Of a stretch of 64,000 bases of DNA, positions 38,720 through 49,860 are shown one piece after another. The stretch covers positions 29,414,011-29,478,010 of the forward strand of contig CM046297.1 of NCBI GenBank assembly GCA_025267735.1. The letters are read 5' to 3'. Source of the stretch: Mactra quadrangularis. Lineage: Eukaryota > Mollusca > Bivalvia > Venerida > Mactridae. The notes beneath the pieces are model-generated. The model saw only the letters and a program-made list of their open reading frames with translations. It was not told where the DNA came from and searched no databases. Position numbers and translations under genes: made by a program. Position 1 is the stretch's first letter. The number at the start of each line of letters is the position of its first letter.

Positions 38720-39058
38720 ATGACTCAAATTTGTAAAAGTAGTTGCCCTGTTAAAGTTTATATCACGATTATAATATCGATTTTAGGATTCCGACGATAC
38801 AACTTACTGCATATGAAACCTTATTTGTTGTCACCAAGAAGCTGGCAAACGATTTTTTTTCATTTGGTATATACAGGTTACATGAATAATAAAGTTAATA
38901 AAATAATTGTAAATACTATACCTTACAAGAAACTTGCAAATTCTGAAGAATCGACACAATGGCTTGGAAACCTTTTATCAAATATACTAGAAGATAAATA
39001 CAATTATAGTTCTAGAAGACAATCTGGAGACTATATTAAGATGATTTATCATTTTTAA
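38720..39058 (+). CDS. Unrecognised 112-aa ORF
   Basis: The frame opens with ATG at 38720 and stops at 39056-39058. Its second half looks more protein-like than most frames here, with a segment KKLANSEESTQWLGNLL, an acidic-then-basic mix and few F/I runs. An acceptor-like TTTGGTATATACAG lies inside it near 38877, so the true coding part, if any, could be an exon starting there. I do not recognise it. It lies in the spacer of the inverted duplication, with no mirrored copy to test constraint. Confidence 0.22.
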   Translation: MTQICKSSCPVKVYITIIISILGFRRYNLLHMKPYLLSPRSWQTIFFHLVYTGYMNNKVNKIIVNTIPYKKLANSEESTQWLGNLLSNILEDKYNYSSRRQSGDYIKMIYHF

Positions 39059-41120
39059 AGATCCCAATGTAAATTCCATATAGACTTTGGAACTTGATTT
39101 AAATCAATGAAATTGTTTGTGTTGACAAGATAAATTGATCAATTGTTACACTCAAATATGTAAGGTCATGGAAGGGACAAGAACTTGAACGTGAACAGTT
39201 TAGTCCCGTGAATACTTGTATAAATAAAATAAAATAGAAAAGGCGTGTAAAACTATCAACTACATTTCTAACTATACCTTTTATAATTCTGACACAATCC
39301 CTTGGCTGTTCCGCCAGCTTATTTATGTTAGGTCTTTGTATCAACTTATTCATTATAGATATTAAGAATCACGAGAAAAAAATAAAGATCCGATCAAGAA
39401 TTTCAACTTTTTTTAATTTTGTTGTAAGAAATTTGTGTTTACTCACATGGAAATTTCTACAACAACACACTATCTGATGCTCGTTTATAATGCGGCGAAT
39501 GACTTCTGACGAAGGAGAAAGCGCCATTGGCAAGTTTGAGTCTTGTATTTCTTGTAGAAAGATACCTGCGTCTTTTGCATACGTCTAATACAAGTACTAA
39601 GTAAGAATTATGTAGTGTTGCAACAAGTGAGTTCAAAATGTTATATAACATGAAACATGTCGCGTTAATTACGTCATTGTCTGGATCTATATTCTCGTCT
39701 CACATGAAATGTTTTACATTGTATCTGTTGATCTTATTTTAGAAGGATTATTTGTTTTTTAAGTGGGTGACATTGTAACTTAGTAATAAAATAAGACAAT
39801 ATTAATTTAATGAGATCAGTACACGCCTAGAAACACATTAATGTTGACTTATCTGATAATGTGATCTCTGTTAATGATTATCACGTAAATTATGTGGTCA
39901 CTTAACATTTTAAAGTAATTCTATAAAAGCCTTCACTATTGATTACCGGAAGTTCATTTCTGTTTGACTTGGGACAAAATAGATACATGTGACGTCATAG
40001 ATTTATGTACTTAACCACCTTAATGTGCTGATGGTCTGTCTTAGCCGTGTTTTACATAGAAAGAAATTATTTAATAAATATATACATGTATGTTACCACC
40101 TTTACAAGCATTAACTTGCCGCTGAAACTAACATGTTCTGTTGCAATGCACTTAGGGTTAGCACCTACAGGCCAACTAATCCCTCTAGAAAGGTAATAGC
40201 CATTTTAGTAAGGTAAAAAGGAAAAAAAACTATAATTAAAGTGGAGTTGTCAGTAACAATTTAGGAAGGAATAATTACATGAATACTAAAGGGGATAAAA
40301 ACGTCATAATTCAATCAATATACCAATTTTTTGCTTAATTTCGCCTATAATTGCTTCAGCATATAGTAAATATCATCTGAAAAATGTTAACGTTCAATCA
40401 TAAACGAAGATAAAAGTAGTCTTTTTACCATGTAAATTCATTGGCGATAACATTTATGTAGTTAAAATCATTATGGTATAATACTTTGCTTGATTTTGCA
40501 AATGCTTTTGATTCCTTATCTTGGATACTTGCAATGTATGTACAAAACTTAATCGTTATATTATTTGGCCTCAATTTGATACGGTAGGTAAAACATTGTT
40601 TACAGACATTTGTTTTTCTGTTATTGTTTATCGCCACCTATCAGATTGGTTCAGCCTGTTACGAAGACGTAAATGGGATCCTCTGCCTATTTATTTATTA
40701 ATGTGCCGAAACTTTATCAATCTGTATAAAGCAAATAAAAATAGAAAGAAAATATATGTAGTCATAAACGACTGCGAGTTCTTAATAATGCATAATATGC
40801 ATAGACGATTCAACTCTTATACTTGATGGAACTGAACCAATACTTAAAGAAACACTTCAGCTGTTACAATTTTATACAAGGATGTCCGGTTCGCATATTT
40901 ATGTAATAAAGCAAGAGCATTTTGGATTGGACTGCATAAAACAGAATGTATCCAATTTGTAAAAAATTAGGTTTTACTTTAGAAACAGCCAATTTAAACG
41001 TATTGGTATTGTTTTCAATAAAGATTAGTTTGGTTTGTACCGGATGCTTCCGTGCAGAACGAAGTAATTTACACATTATGACTGAAAGGTTTCCACATAG
41101 ATTATTTCATGTACACAAAC
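39059..41120. other. Unassigned spacer sequence
   Basis: No recognisable repeat or gene. A less AT-rich patch at about 39470-39590 contains a 31-codon plus-strand frame with a CISC motif (ATG at about 39491). Overlapping frames of 60-100 codons at 40425-41206 look like chance ORFs. Confidence 0.35.
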
Positions 41121-41371
41121 TTTTATTTATTTATTTTTTTATTTTTACTGAGTTTAACGCCGTTTCAACACAATTTAGGTCATTTTATAGCGTCCAGTGC
41201 ACTTAAACTAGCTTGCCCTGACCCTTGTCTATAATCAGTACTCACCTATCCTTCCAGAAGGCCGGAAACTTTTCCATATTATCTGACCAATGGAGGAAAA
41301 TTGACTTTAAAGTCAAATTTTTATAGAAATGTATAACCTCCCCGGCTACCAACTGCGCTATCGACTCGGGT
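41121..41371 (-). mobile_element. SINE, class 2, minus orientation, head partly deleted
   Basis: On the minus strand it starts CCCGAGTCGATAGCGCAGTTGG, loses the anticodon and T-arm region, continues with the class 2 body (GTTATAC, AAGGTCAGGG-type words) and ends ACGGCGTTAAACTCAGTAAAAATAAA. Short duplications AAACTTTT at 41117 and 41373 flank it. Confidence 0.85.
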
Positions 41372-41922
41372 TAAACTTTTTTATAAGCTTAGTAAATGAG
41401 CTGTATTCCGGAAAACTCTCGTATAATGAAAAAGAAAAACATATTGTTCAGGTTTTGATCAATACTCTTAGGTTCAACTGTCGATATTCTCTGTAACATT
41501 AAGTTAATACTTGTGAATCCAGTGATAAAATTTAATAATTCAAAATATCTTAATGTTTTCTTGACAACCTATTTCCTTTTTATGACATTTTTGTAAAAGT
41601 ATGATGTGAGATGTTGAAGTTCACTTTAATTTCTCTGTGTTCATGTTTATGTCTTTAACCTTACATCATTGTGGAGGCGGACAACAGAATAAAGATTCAA
41701 AGATAATATATTTAAAACAGGTTGCTTTAAAAAAAATTATAGGCATGGGACTAGTACATTTTTTAGATTTTATTTATAAAAAGCGAAAGCGAAAAGAAGT
41801 ACAGTGCGTCTTGAAAGAAAAATAATAACATTTTCCTCGTGAATCAATCCATTCATAACAAAAACCACTGTGAAACAGATATAAAGATACAACAAAACAA
41901 GTTATGATTTTCATTTTTTTTT

Positions 41923-42114
41923 GTGAAAGTTTTTTTTAAATGTAGGATTAAAGAGTGTTTATGTGACGATGAAGGTAGAAAGTCTAATCCGTTAAAGTTG
42001 CTATTCGGACCACATTTCTGTAAGAGAGCAAATCAGACATTACAATTTGATCCCTTGCGAATTATGTGGCAACTGTCCAACATACAACCAGTCAGGCATT
42101 TATTACTAAAATGA
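41923..42114 (+). CDS. Unrecognised ORF, possible exon fragment
   Basis: A 63-codon frame with mixed composition, including KLLFGPHFCKRANQTLQFD and MWQLSNIQPVRHLLLK. A pyrimidine tract followed by AG at about 41945 and a GT after GATGAAG near 41974 could mark a small exon in the same frame. The stop is followed by an imperfect ~53-bp tandem repeat (42097-42180). No family is recognised and there is no upstream ATG with good context. Confidence 0.2.
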   Translation: MKVFFKCRIKECLCDDEGRKSNPLKLLFGPHFCKRANQTLQFDPLRIMWQLSNIQPVRHLLLK

Positions 42115-42235
42115 CTCTCAGGTTGGCAGCTATTGTAAGACATGTATTACCAAACTAACTGTCAGATTAACAGATATTGTTAAATTTTCTTAGTGCGAAC
42201 TTATGGACATACTCCTTTGATACTCTTATGTATAT

Positions 42236-42350
42236 TATATGTATAGTCCATTTTCTTATCAAATGTCGAAGATTGAATAATTTCACTGTGATTGAATACA
42301 CACTATCACACTTTCACGAGTGTAAGACAAAGAATACGAAGTCACCACAA
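42236..42350 (+). repeat. Degenerate relative of the foldback element
   Basis: Matches the reverse complement of the foldback at 47414-47556 over one arm and the loop (GATTGAATAATTTCACTGTGAT, TCACGAGTGTAAGACAAA), but its second arm is degraded to a few matching words. Confidence 0.65.
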
Positions 42351-44139
42351 AAAGACTCATGTTTTGTCAGTGGAGCAAACACGAACTATACCACAGTAAA
42401 AATGTATATATATTGGCAAAGAAATATGTTCTAACTAAGTGATTTACTAGCCCCCAATAAGAAGTATGTGTTACATTGATTATTGTACCTTTGTATTCAA
42501 CCTTTTAGAATTTGTCATTTAAACATTTAATGTTAATGCACAACGGCTATTCTAGTGACTAGATATCATGGTCCTTTTAAATGATTGTATTCAGAATTAT
42601 TTCACTGGCTAGATTCGTATCACTGAACTATTTGCTTCTAAAGTAGTTTTGAAAGTTTGTAGTTGTTCATTTAACCCCCGAACCCGTTCTGCATCAGCTG
42701 TTGATGTAACTGACAGAAAGTCACACATTTATGGTGAATTTATGAACGTATTAACAATTATTATTCGATTAACTTCTTGCGACTGTAGTAGTAATTTCCA
42801 TATATTAAACGAAATTTCATTTAATTATTAAGTCACGAAATATTGTCGACTAAAATGTTTTGTTATGAATAATTTTCGTCGTTCCATAATTCTACAGACT
42901 GCATTGTAACGATTTATCAATCTTTGATGTTCTCAAAATCAATTTATTTATTAAAAATCAAGATCTATTTTCTTTATGGAATTCGCTATGTGATAATTTA
43001 TAATGATAAATTATCTTAATTTAGTCTCAAGATTGTCTTCTAGAACGTTATAATTGTATATATTATTGTTTTGTCTTAGATTAAAGCTTTCCGAGACATT
43101 GTGTTGATTCTTAAGAATTTGCAACATGTATAATATATTCATTTTACTTACATGATCATCTATGTAACCTGTGTCTATACCAAATGAGAAAAAAACTTTT
43201 TGGTGGCAATAATAGGAGGTTTTATATACAGAAATATGTATCGTCGAAACCCTAACATCGATATTATATTCGCGACAAAACCTTATAACAACTCAACTAC
43301 TTTTACAAATGTGAGTAATGCTAAAAGCCCAAATGTTGTACACTTCCATTCAAGTTACAAGAATTAACTCCACTCGGGGAGCATATAATTATGCTGTACA
43401 ACCAGTTACACTGCTTATGATATCTACTGAAACAGTGTTTGCGTGTATTAATTCATACAGAGTGCCATTCCTTCACATCTGAGACCATTTAACAACATTA
43501 CGTCAGTCATCAATGTATAATATAACTCATTATACGTACCCTCCAAAAAAAATATTGAAATTGTGTAAGTACAGTAATCATATATACCGGAATCAATAAT
43601 TATACTGCTTAACTTATTCATGTTATAAAGTTGGTAAGTTGGTAAACTTATTTGTGTAAATAATTGAGTTTTGCTCTTTAAAGCAAATAAAAAAATCATA
43701 TTGTGACAAGTATTGATGCGTCAAAATTGAAAGGAAAACGAAAAGTTCAGACATACTTTCAAAATATGTATATCGTTATTTCGACCGTACTTATAGAATT
43801 ACAAAAGTAACCCATATTTGATTGATTACATTTAATATTTAAGGTACATGTCTAATTTTTATTTAATCTATTTTTCTTTTAAACTTCCACTATAATACTC
43901 ACAGTCACAGATGTATTTCACTTGTACCAACGACTAAATGGGATGGCATCGTTCAACAGTTGATAAACTATCGCTAGAACACTCTCTGTCCTCTAAACTG
44001 TCTTCCGAAATTGTAGTTATTTTAGACAGATTTAGAAAGATTGACAAGGAAATATCGTAGATCGTTGTAAAAACAATAAAATGTACATTTTCATGGTTAC
44101 CTTTTAGCATATATATATTAACCTACATTTTCTTTACAG
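42351..44139. other. Unassigned spacer sequence
   Basis: AT-rich. I see no repeat shared with other parts of the window and no supported gene until the candidate exon at 44140. It would be intron if that exon is real. Confidence 0.35.
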
Positions 44140-44239
44140 AAAACTATACAAAACAGAAGTTGTAACAACCAAGAGACGATATGTAACACCAATAATACTT
44201 ACTAGTGTAACACAAGAAGAGAACGTCATCGACTTAAAG
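44140..44239 (+). CDS. Candidate internal exon, 100 bp
   Basis: A branch-point-like TATTAAC (44116-44122), a pyrimidine-rich tract and CAG precede 44140; GTTAGT follows AAG at 44239. Of three frames only one is open: one base completing a codon from an upstream exon, then exactly 33 codons, starting KLYKTEVVTTKRRY and ending TQEENVIDLK, so the exon would run from a phase 2 to a phase 0 junction. Composition is balanced (K, T, V, E) and unlike chance AT-rich frames. I do not recognise the family and did not find neighbouring exons within the window; bivalve introns can be long. It lies in the unique spacer of the inverted duplication. Confidence 0.45.
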
Positions 44240-45013
44240 GTTAGTAAACAAAGTCTCTCATGCTGTGACACTTATAATTATTGGAATTTATAAAGACGTA
44301 CGACGTGATGATTATCGCCTATACGGTTGGCCACAATGTTTGTTGTTATGTTTATGAAAAAGTATGAACGAGTAAATTTACTAGGTGATAGAGAAAAATG
44401 ATACTGATATTTTTACATTGACTGAATAGTGTTTCCTATATTCAACAAATGTTCATCTATTGAAGACACTTGTGCTATTGATATTTGCAACACAAATTAA
44501 AATTCTAATTTTACTAATTTGGGAGTTGACAAAATAAATTCAGCATATAAGACTACATTTTAATCAAATTTTATCTTATTTGAAACAACATTATTTTGAG
44601 TTACTCATTTTTAGCTTTTGTGCACATTTGAATTTTGTTTATGTTTAAATACAATCAAACAAGTAAAATATCAAATTACAAACAACTTAGTCTTGCATGA
44701 TAATCTAGAATGAAATATTTATATAAAAATGCTAGACAAAAAATAAACCACGGAGTATAACAAACATATCTATAGCTGTCATTGGTTGTTGATTCATATC
44801 AAAATTCTAAAACATCACTCGTAGGTATGATATAATCATATAAGTGGAATAAATTATTATTGGAATATTATATTAGTTTATCACTCAATTTAATACATCA
44901 TTTTGTATAATCAAACAGTGTGTATTTTACTAGACATTGTAATTGAGTTGAGTTATAATTTTGACTATATTTCAACAAGAAGTTTATTATAACATTGAAT
45001 GAAACATAAATAC
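44240..45013. other. AT-rich sequence after candidate exon
   Basis: No supported feature apart from a direct copy of AAACATAAATAC at 45002-45013, the left target duplication of the next SINE. Confidence 0.4.
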
Positions 45014-45317
45014 TAAGCCGCCCGGCTAGCTCAGTTGGTAGCACGCAAGTCTACTGATCGAGGGGTCGTGGGTTCGATTCCCCAGCGGGGCATACTTTCG
45101 TGGAGTTTGGTCATGAAATTATTTCTACGGCCATTCTCACTCTTACCAATGATTTTCAATTATGCAGGGCAGTTGTCAGTCACTGACGAAAGTATGTGCT
45201 TAGTATTTGTTTAACAGTTAAATCCAGAGATTTCCAGAAGGAGTGAGTAGGTTGACTGACCGCCGTTATATGACCTGTAAAATGTGTTGCTACGGCGTTA
45301 ATCCCAACAAAACAAAC
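45014..45317 (+). mobile_element. SINE, tRNA-Lys-type, full length, 12-bp TSD
   Basis: The head GCCCGGCTAGCTCAGTTGGT at 45020 closely resembles the 5' half of tRNA-Lys, and GTGGGTTCGATTCCCC provides a B box. The body continues with TTCGTGGAGTTTGGTCATGA and ends TACGGCGTTAATCCC with an ACAAAC tail. Perfect duplications AAACATAAATAC at 45002-45013 and 45318-45329 flank it. An internal stretch (AGATTTAGCCT-type) is shortened compared with the SINE at 48033. RNA polymerase III transcription and LINE-driven insertion are expected for such elements. Confidence 0.93.
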
Positions 45318-45476
45318 AAACATAAATACGTGTACATTGCTATTTTTATATCAATTTCTTGAATTAAGAAACTACGTCGAAAAATAAAATCAAGATATGT
45401 TTGTTTTCCTTTTGAATGACATAAAAAGGTTAAAATTAAAAATTTTCAGTATACCTGTAAGTTTTTAGTACTGTGT

Positions 45477-45655
45477 TAAATGCTATGTCAACATATTTTA
45501 GTTTTTTAACGATGGCTAGCACACCTAACCTAGATTCTCTGGACTATTGTCTATAAACTGTATTCACCTACTCCGCCACAAGGCCGTCAAATTCTTTATC
45601 AACCTTATTAATGTATGAAAATTGACATTATTGACAACTTTTCATAGAACGGTAC
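45477..45655 (-). mobile_element. Headless SINE body (class 2), diverged
   Basis: On the minus strand it matches the class 2 body from GTTCTATGAAAAG to TTGACATAGCATTTAA, including GAATACAGTTTATAGAC. The tRNA-like head is absent. Confidence 0.7.
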
Positions 45656-47413
45656 AGCAAAATAATAGTTCAATTGAATTAGAGGTTTTAGGTTTAAATT
45701 TAATCCATACAAGAAATGATACAAATTGACATTCATGTAAGTTATGGGTCAATGGAATATGTATTTTGTTTTTGTGCCACATGAAGTAATTTGAGGATTG
45801 CATTTCATAGAATTATGCTAAGAATCATATACTTTAATGTTCTGATACCTGTGATTCAATACCTTCATTATAAAATGATAATAAGATGGATGTTCAATTT
45901 AGAATTTAGGAATTTAGAAAAGGGTCATTCTTAAAACAATTCAATAACTGCCGCTTATAAGTTATCTTTCATACACATTAATTCTACTGCATCAGAGTGT
46001 AAAATAAATGAAGTCCACTATTCTGACATCATTCAAAGTCATTTACTACGATCTTTAAACTGTTCCTATAGAACCATTATATTAGATAAGATGCTTCTAC
46101 ATCTCTACTGACAACTGGCACAAACGACGGGTCATGACTGAATAGTCAATACAATTATATTACATAATACGACGTAAAGAGCTCAACTGAGACGCTTAAC
46201 TCATAAGCTATAATACATGCGCTTCAGTATCTGGATTCGGTAAATTTTCAAAGTGGGAAAGGGTCTGAAATACGGTATATGTATTTGTTCTGGACTGACG
46301 TCCCGAACAAATAAAAATCATACAACATATGCAATAATCATTGTTAACCTGGATTTTATACATATTTAATTCTTTTATCAGGATGACGTACTAACATTGT
46401 TAGCAACTGAATTATAATGACGTGTTAGGTTGAATGTTTAAATCGAAGATGAAACAATACTGTTCATATTGAATTATACACTGATATATTATACCATGTT
46501 TATCCATCTATAAGCATGTCAAAGTGATAAATATGTTGTGGCTAACAAAGGGAATTTAATCAACTTGAGGAACTATATGATATACTTGGAGTAATAAGAT
46601 ATGATTTTAAAAGACAAATATCTAAAACATAATATACATTAAGACTGATTTACAATTTAGTTTACTGTTATCGTACATCAATCTTTGACTGAATATACAT
46701 ATACAATTGCTTTTCCTGATTGTTTAAGTGCATTTATTGATTATAGATATATTTGATATTTTTATATATTAGTGAAAAAGATTTGGAAAAGATGGACATG
46801 TAGGTTAATCAGAGAGATGGTTTCATATATTGAATGTCTATATGCATACAGTTTTATAAAATGCACTAGTAATTTATAATATGTGAGACTTGGTTAAAAA
46901 ATTTGTATTCACATAAAACTTAAATGTTTTCAACGGTAAGATGAAATAAATAATGTTTGAATAGAAACAATATGAATAACGTCGTGGATAGTACAGTAAA
47001 TCATGTCTTACAAAACACGCCTATAAATTGAGAACTGTATTTATATCTGCACTTAATCATTTAAAATTAGCAATTATATTTCCATCGGGTTTGATGACTT
47101 GAACAGTAGAACTTACAGTTCGTTTTTTGCCGGATTTTTCAAAGAAAACATTCGGCTAATAGTTTAGCGAAACACGGGCGGGCGGTCGATCGGCTCTCCG
47201 GTGTCGTTAACAACTGCGTTAAAGTTGTTTTTCTTTTCAATATATTTCTGCCATTTATTGTCGTCAGATCTTTATTAAGCTTCATACAATGATAACATAT
47301 CATGTGATGACGTAATTAGAAAGTAACAACAACTCTACCTGTCTTTAATATGGATTATTTGTCTTTGTAATTTTTGCGTTAAAGATTTTTAATCCGGCTT
47401 TAATATGGTATTC

Positions 47414-47556
47414 CCATTACATTTCTTTTTTCACAACTGTCAAAACTTGAATAATTTCACGGTGACTGCGTGTTTTTGTCTAACACTCGTGATGTTGTGA
47501 AAGTGTGTATTAGATCACCATGAAATTATTCAAACTTTGACAGTAGAGAAAAATGG
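47414..47556. mobile_element. Foldback (hairpin) element
   Basis: Arms at about 47414-47465 and 47515-47556 pair with few mismatches (ACTTGAATAATTTCACGGTGA with TCACCATGAAATTATTCAAA) around a loop of about 50 bp. The mirrored place in the left arm of the inverted duplication lacks it, so it behaves as an insertion. A degraded relative lies at 42236. It could be a short foldback MITE. Confidence 0.7.
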
Positions 47557-47882
47557 GCTATAACTTTATATAATTGTTTGTGTTTAAGCTTTGTGTCAGA
47601 CTATAATTCCCTAGATATTATTGAAATATGAAATTATCATATACATGTCATACAATTATAATCAAAAGAGACAGTAACATGTTTATCTTTGTTGACTTTA
47701 AATACTGTAATGTATCTCTGAACTAAACACCAAAAAAACATGAAGAAAACAGACCCTTAGCCTATGCTTCTTGTAAAAATAAATCTTAGCTGAAAATTAA
47801 TTGGTGACATATAAAAAATAAATCAATATATGAATTGATATCATACGTCTTACCTTTTACAACACATTTAATTTAAAATATT

Positions 47883-48028
47883 GATATATGGAGAAGTTTC
47901 CGCTCTTGCAGAAGGGTATGTGAATTCTGGTTATAGGCAGGAGTCCAGAAAAGCTAGGTTAAGTGCGGTTGACGCCGTAAAATTAACTAAAATGCGTTGA
48001 CACTGCATTAAACTCAGTAAAATAAAGC
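47883..48028 (+). mobile_element. SINE body (class 2), 5' truncated
   Basis: Begins within the body at TATGGAGAAGTTTCCG and ends GTTGACACTGCATTAAACTC with a CAGTAAAATAAA tail. The tRNA-like head is missing. Confidence 0.85.
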
Positions 48029-48032
48029 AGCC

Positions 48033-48337
48033 GCCCGGCTAGCTCAGTTGGTAACACGCAAGTCTACTGATCGAGGGTTCGTGGGTTCGATTCCCGGGCG
48101 GGGCATACTTTCGTGGAGATTGGTCATAAAATGATTTTTACGGCCATTCTCCCTCCTAGCAATCAGTTTTAATTATGTGGGGCAGTTGTCAATTACTGAC
48201 GAAAGTATGCGCTTAGTAGTTGGTTAACAACTAAATCCAGAGATTAAGCCTTTCCAGGAGGAGTGAGCAGGTTGACTGACCGCAATTATATGACCGATAA
48301 AATGTGTTGCTACGGCGTTTAACCCGACAAACAAACA
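48033..48337 (+). mobile_element. SINE, tRNA-Lys-type, full length
   Basis: Head GCCCGGCTAGCTCAGTTGGT, B box GTGGGTTCGATTCCCG, full body including GATTAAGCCTTTCCAGGAGG, and 3' end TACGGCGTTTAACCCGAC with an ACAAAC tail. It is inserted in the A-rich tail of the preceding SINE: CAGTAAAATAAA lies on its left and CAGTAAATAAAA on its right. It is the best reference copy of this class in the window. Confidence 0.93.
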
Positions 48338-49689
48338 GTAAATAAAATATTGAACTTTACAATAACAGGTTTACATTGAATATGATAAATAATAGTCAAT
48401 CTAAATACATGTAACATTGTATAATCTGGATAAAGAACTATAATTGTAACATTTTCATGTTTAAGCAGTGAAAATTACCATTATAATATTTACAGACAAC
48501 TTGTCACTTCCTCCGTTAGAGCACATAATTGAATATTACATTTTAATCCCATGGGATGTCTTTATATTATTCTTATATTTTAACAGTAAATATCAATTAG
48601 ATAGCTGTCATTGACATATCAAACATGTTACATTTGTATTTCATATATTAACTATATTATTAGATTGTCAGTAAGAATTCATTTTACATCATTGCTTTTC
48701 GATGAAGCATTTTAACGAAAACAAATAATTCACTAATGACGCAAATACTACGTTTTTTACTATAACCTATACATTATATTTCTCCACTAAAGTCTCCACT
48801 CAAATTTGATTTAATTAATAATACAATGACCGAACATTCTATCCAAGAATGAAATTTAAATTTGACAGAAAATAATTCATATTTATTTACAAAACAAGCA
48901 TACTTCTGAACACCATAAAACATCTAGTTCTCATTCGTGAAAATATTATGAGCAGGGTTATATTTTCAAACCCTTTTATGGTATTTTGTAACCTTTCAAA
49001 ATATATAATGAGGTACGAGATTAAATAACAATAAAGGAATTCAGTCACAGTATTGAAGCGCATTGAATGTTTAGTTCCAAACACATTTCTTGTAATGATA
49101 AAACAATGGTAATGTGTGACGCAGATGTTAATAATATATAGGATGTTGTTAGTGAGTTAGACTATGGTGAAAGGTTGTTTTTTATGATATACTCACTTCA
49201 TTTATTGATATCGAAATTTATAAAACTAGGTAAGGTGATGTAACACATATATTGGTGTGTGTGGAAAATATTTCAAGTGAAATGTTTAAACCAATCAGAC
49301 ATAACTTGTAAATATAACAACACTTATAGATGCTAAAACAGTAACATTCAACAAGTCATTTTCTTTAATATTTCATTTATACGAATGTAAAATTATCAGT
49401 TCCGCTTTAAACAATATTTGGGGTAAAGCATTTTTAAAAAAATAATAGTAATACTTTACATATCTCGAAACACATTTCTATATTTTGTCCTAGGCACTAT
49501 CTATGACAAATGTTGATTTTCAAAGTGGTACTTTTATCAGAAAAAAAAAATAATTTGAGCACCGTTTTGGCTCCTTGACCAAGAAAGTTAGTAACTGACC
49601 TTGTAGGTCAGTATAAGGTCATAGTATACTTGAGCAAACAACACTATACGTATTTTAGCTTTCCGGTCAAAATTACCTAGCAACAACTT

Positions 49690-49860
49690 TCTAACCATTA
49701 GAACTATGTCACAATTACATCTTCATTAACAATCAAGAAGGTGTAATGGGATCTAAGACATGTCACTTTCTTATATTACTCTTAAAGATACTTTAAAGGA
49801 AGTTTTATACAATGATTTCTGGACTTTCTCTTAGACACAGTGACAAGAAAAAAGATTAAT
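49690..49860 (-). repeat. Dispersed repeat R1, copy e
   Basis: Reverse-complement R1 copy, mirrored with 32230-32440 in the left arm; it keeps AGAGAAAGTCCAGAAATCA-type words and the GTGACATAGTTCTAATGG end. Confidence 0.6.

Noticed and set aside
40425..41206. Cluster of overlapping ORFs on both strands
   Set aside because: Several mutually overlapping frames of 70-101 codons with AT-driven composition and no recognisable motif; the last runs into a SINE.
45020..45092. tRNA-Lys gene
   Set aside because: The head resembles tRNA-Lys but the anticodon arm and acceptor stem do not pair properly, and it is followed by a SINE body with target duplications. The heads at 28804 and 48033 are rejected as tRNA genes for the same reason.
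47100..47220. GC-richer patch as a ribosomal or promoter element
   Set aside because: No match to rRNA that I recognise, no CpG-rich extent beyond about 100 bp, and no adjacent coding start.
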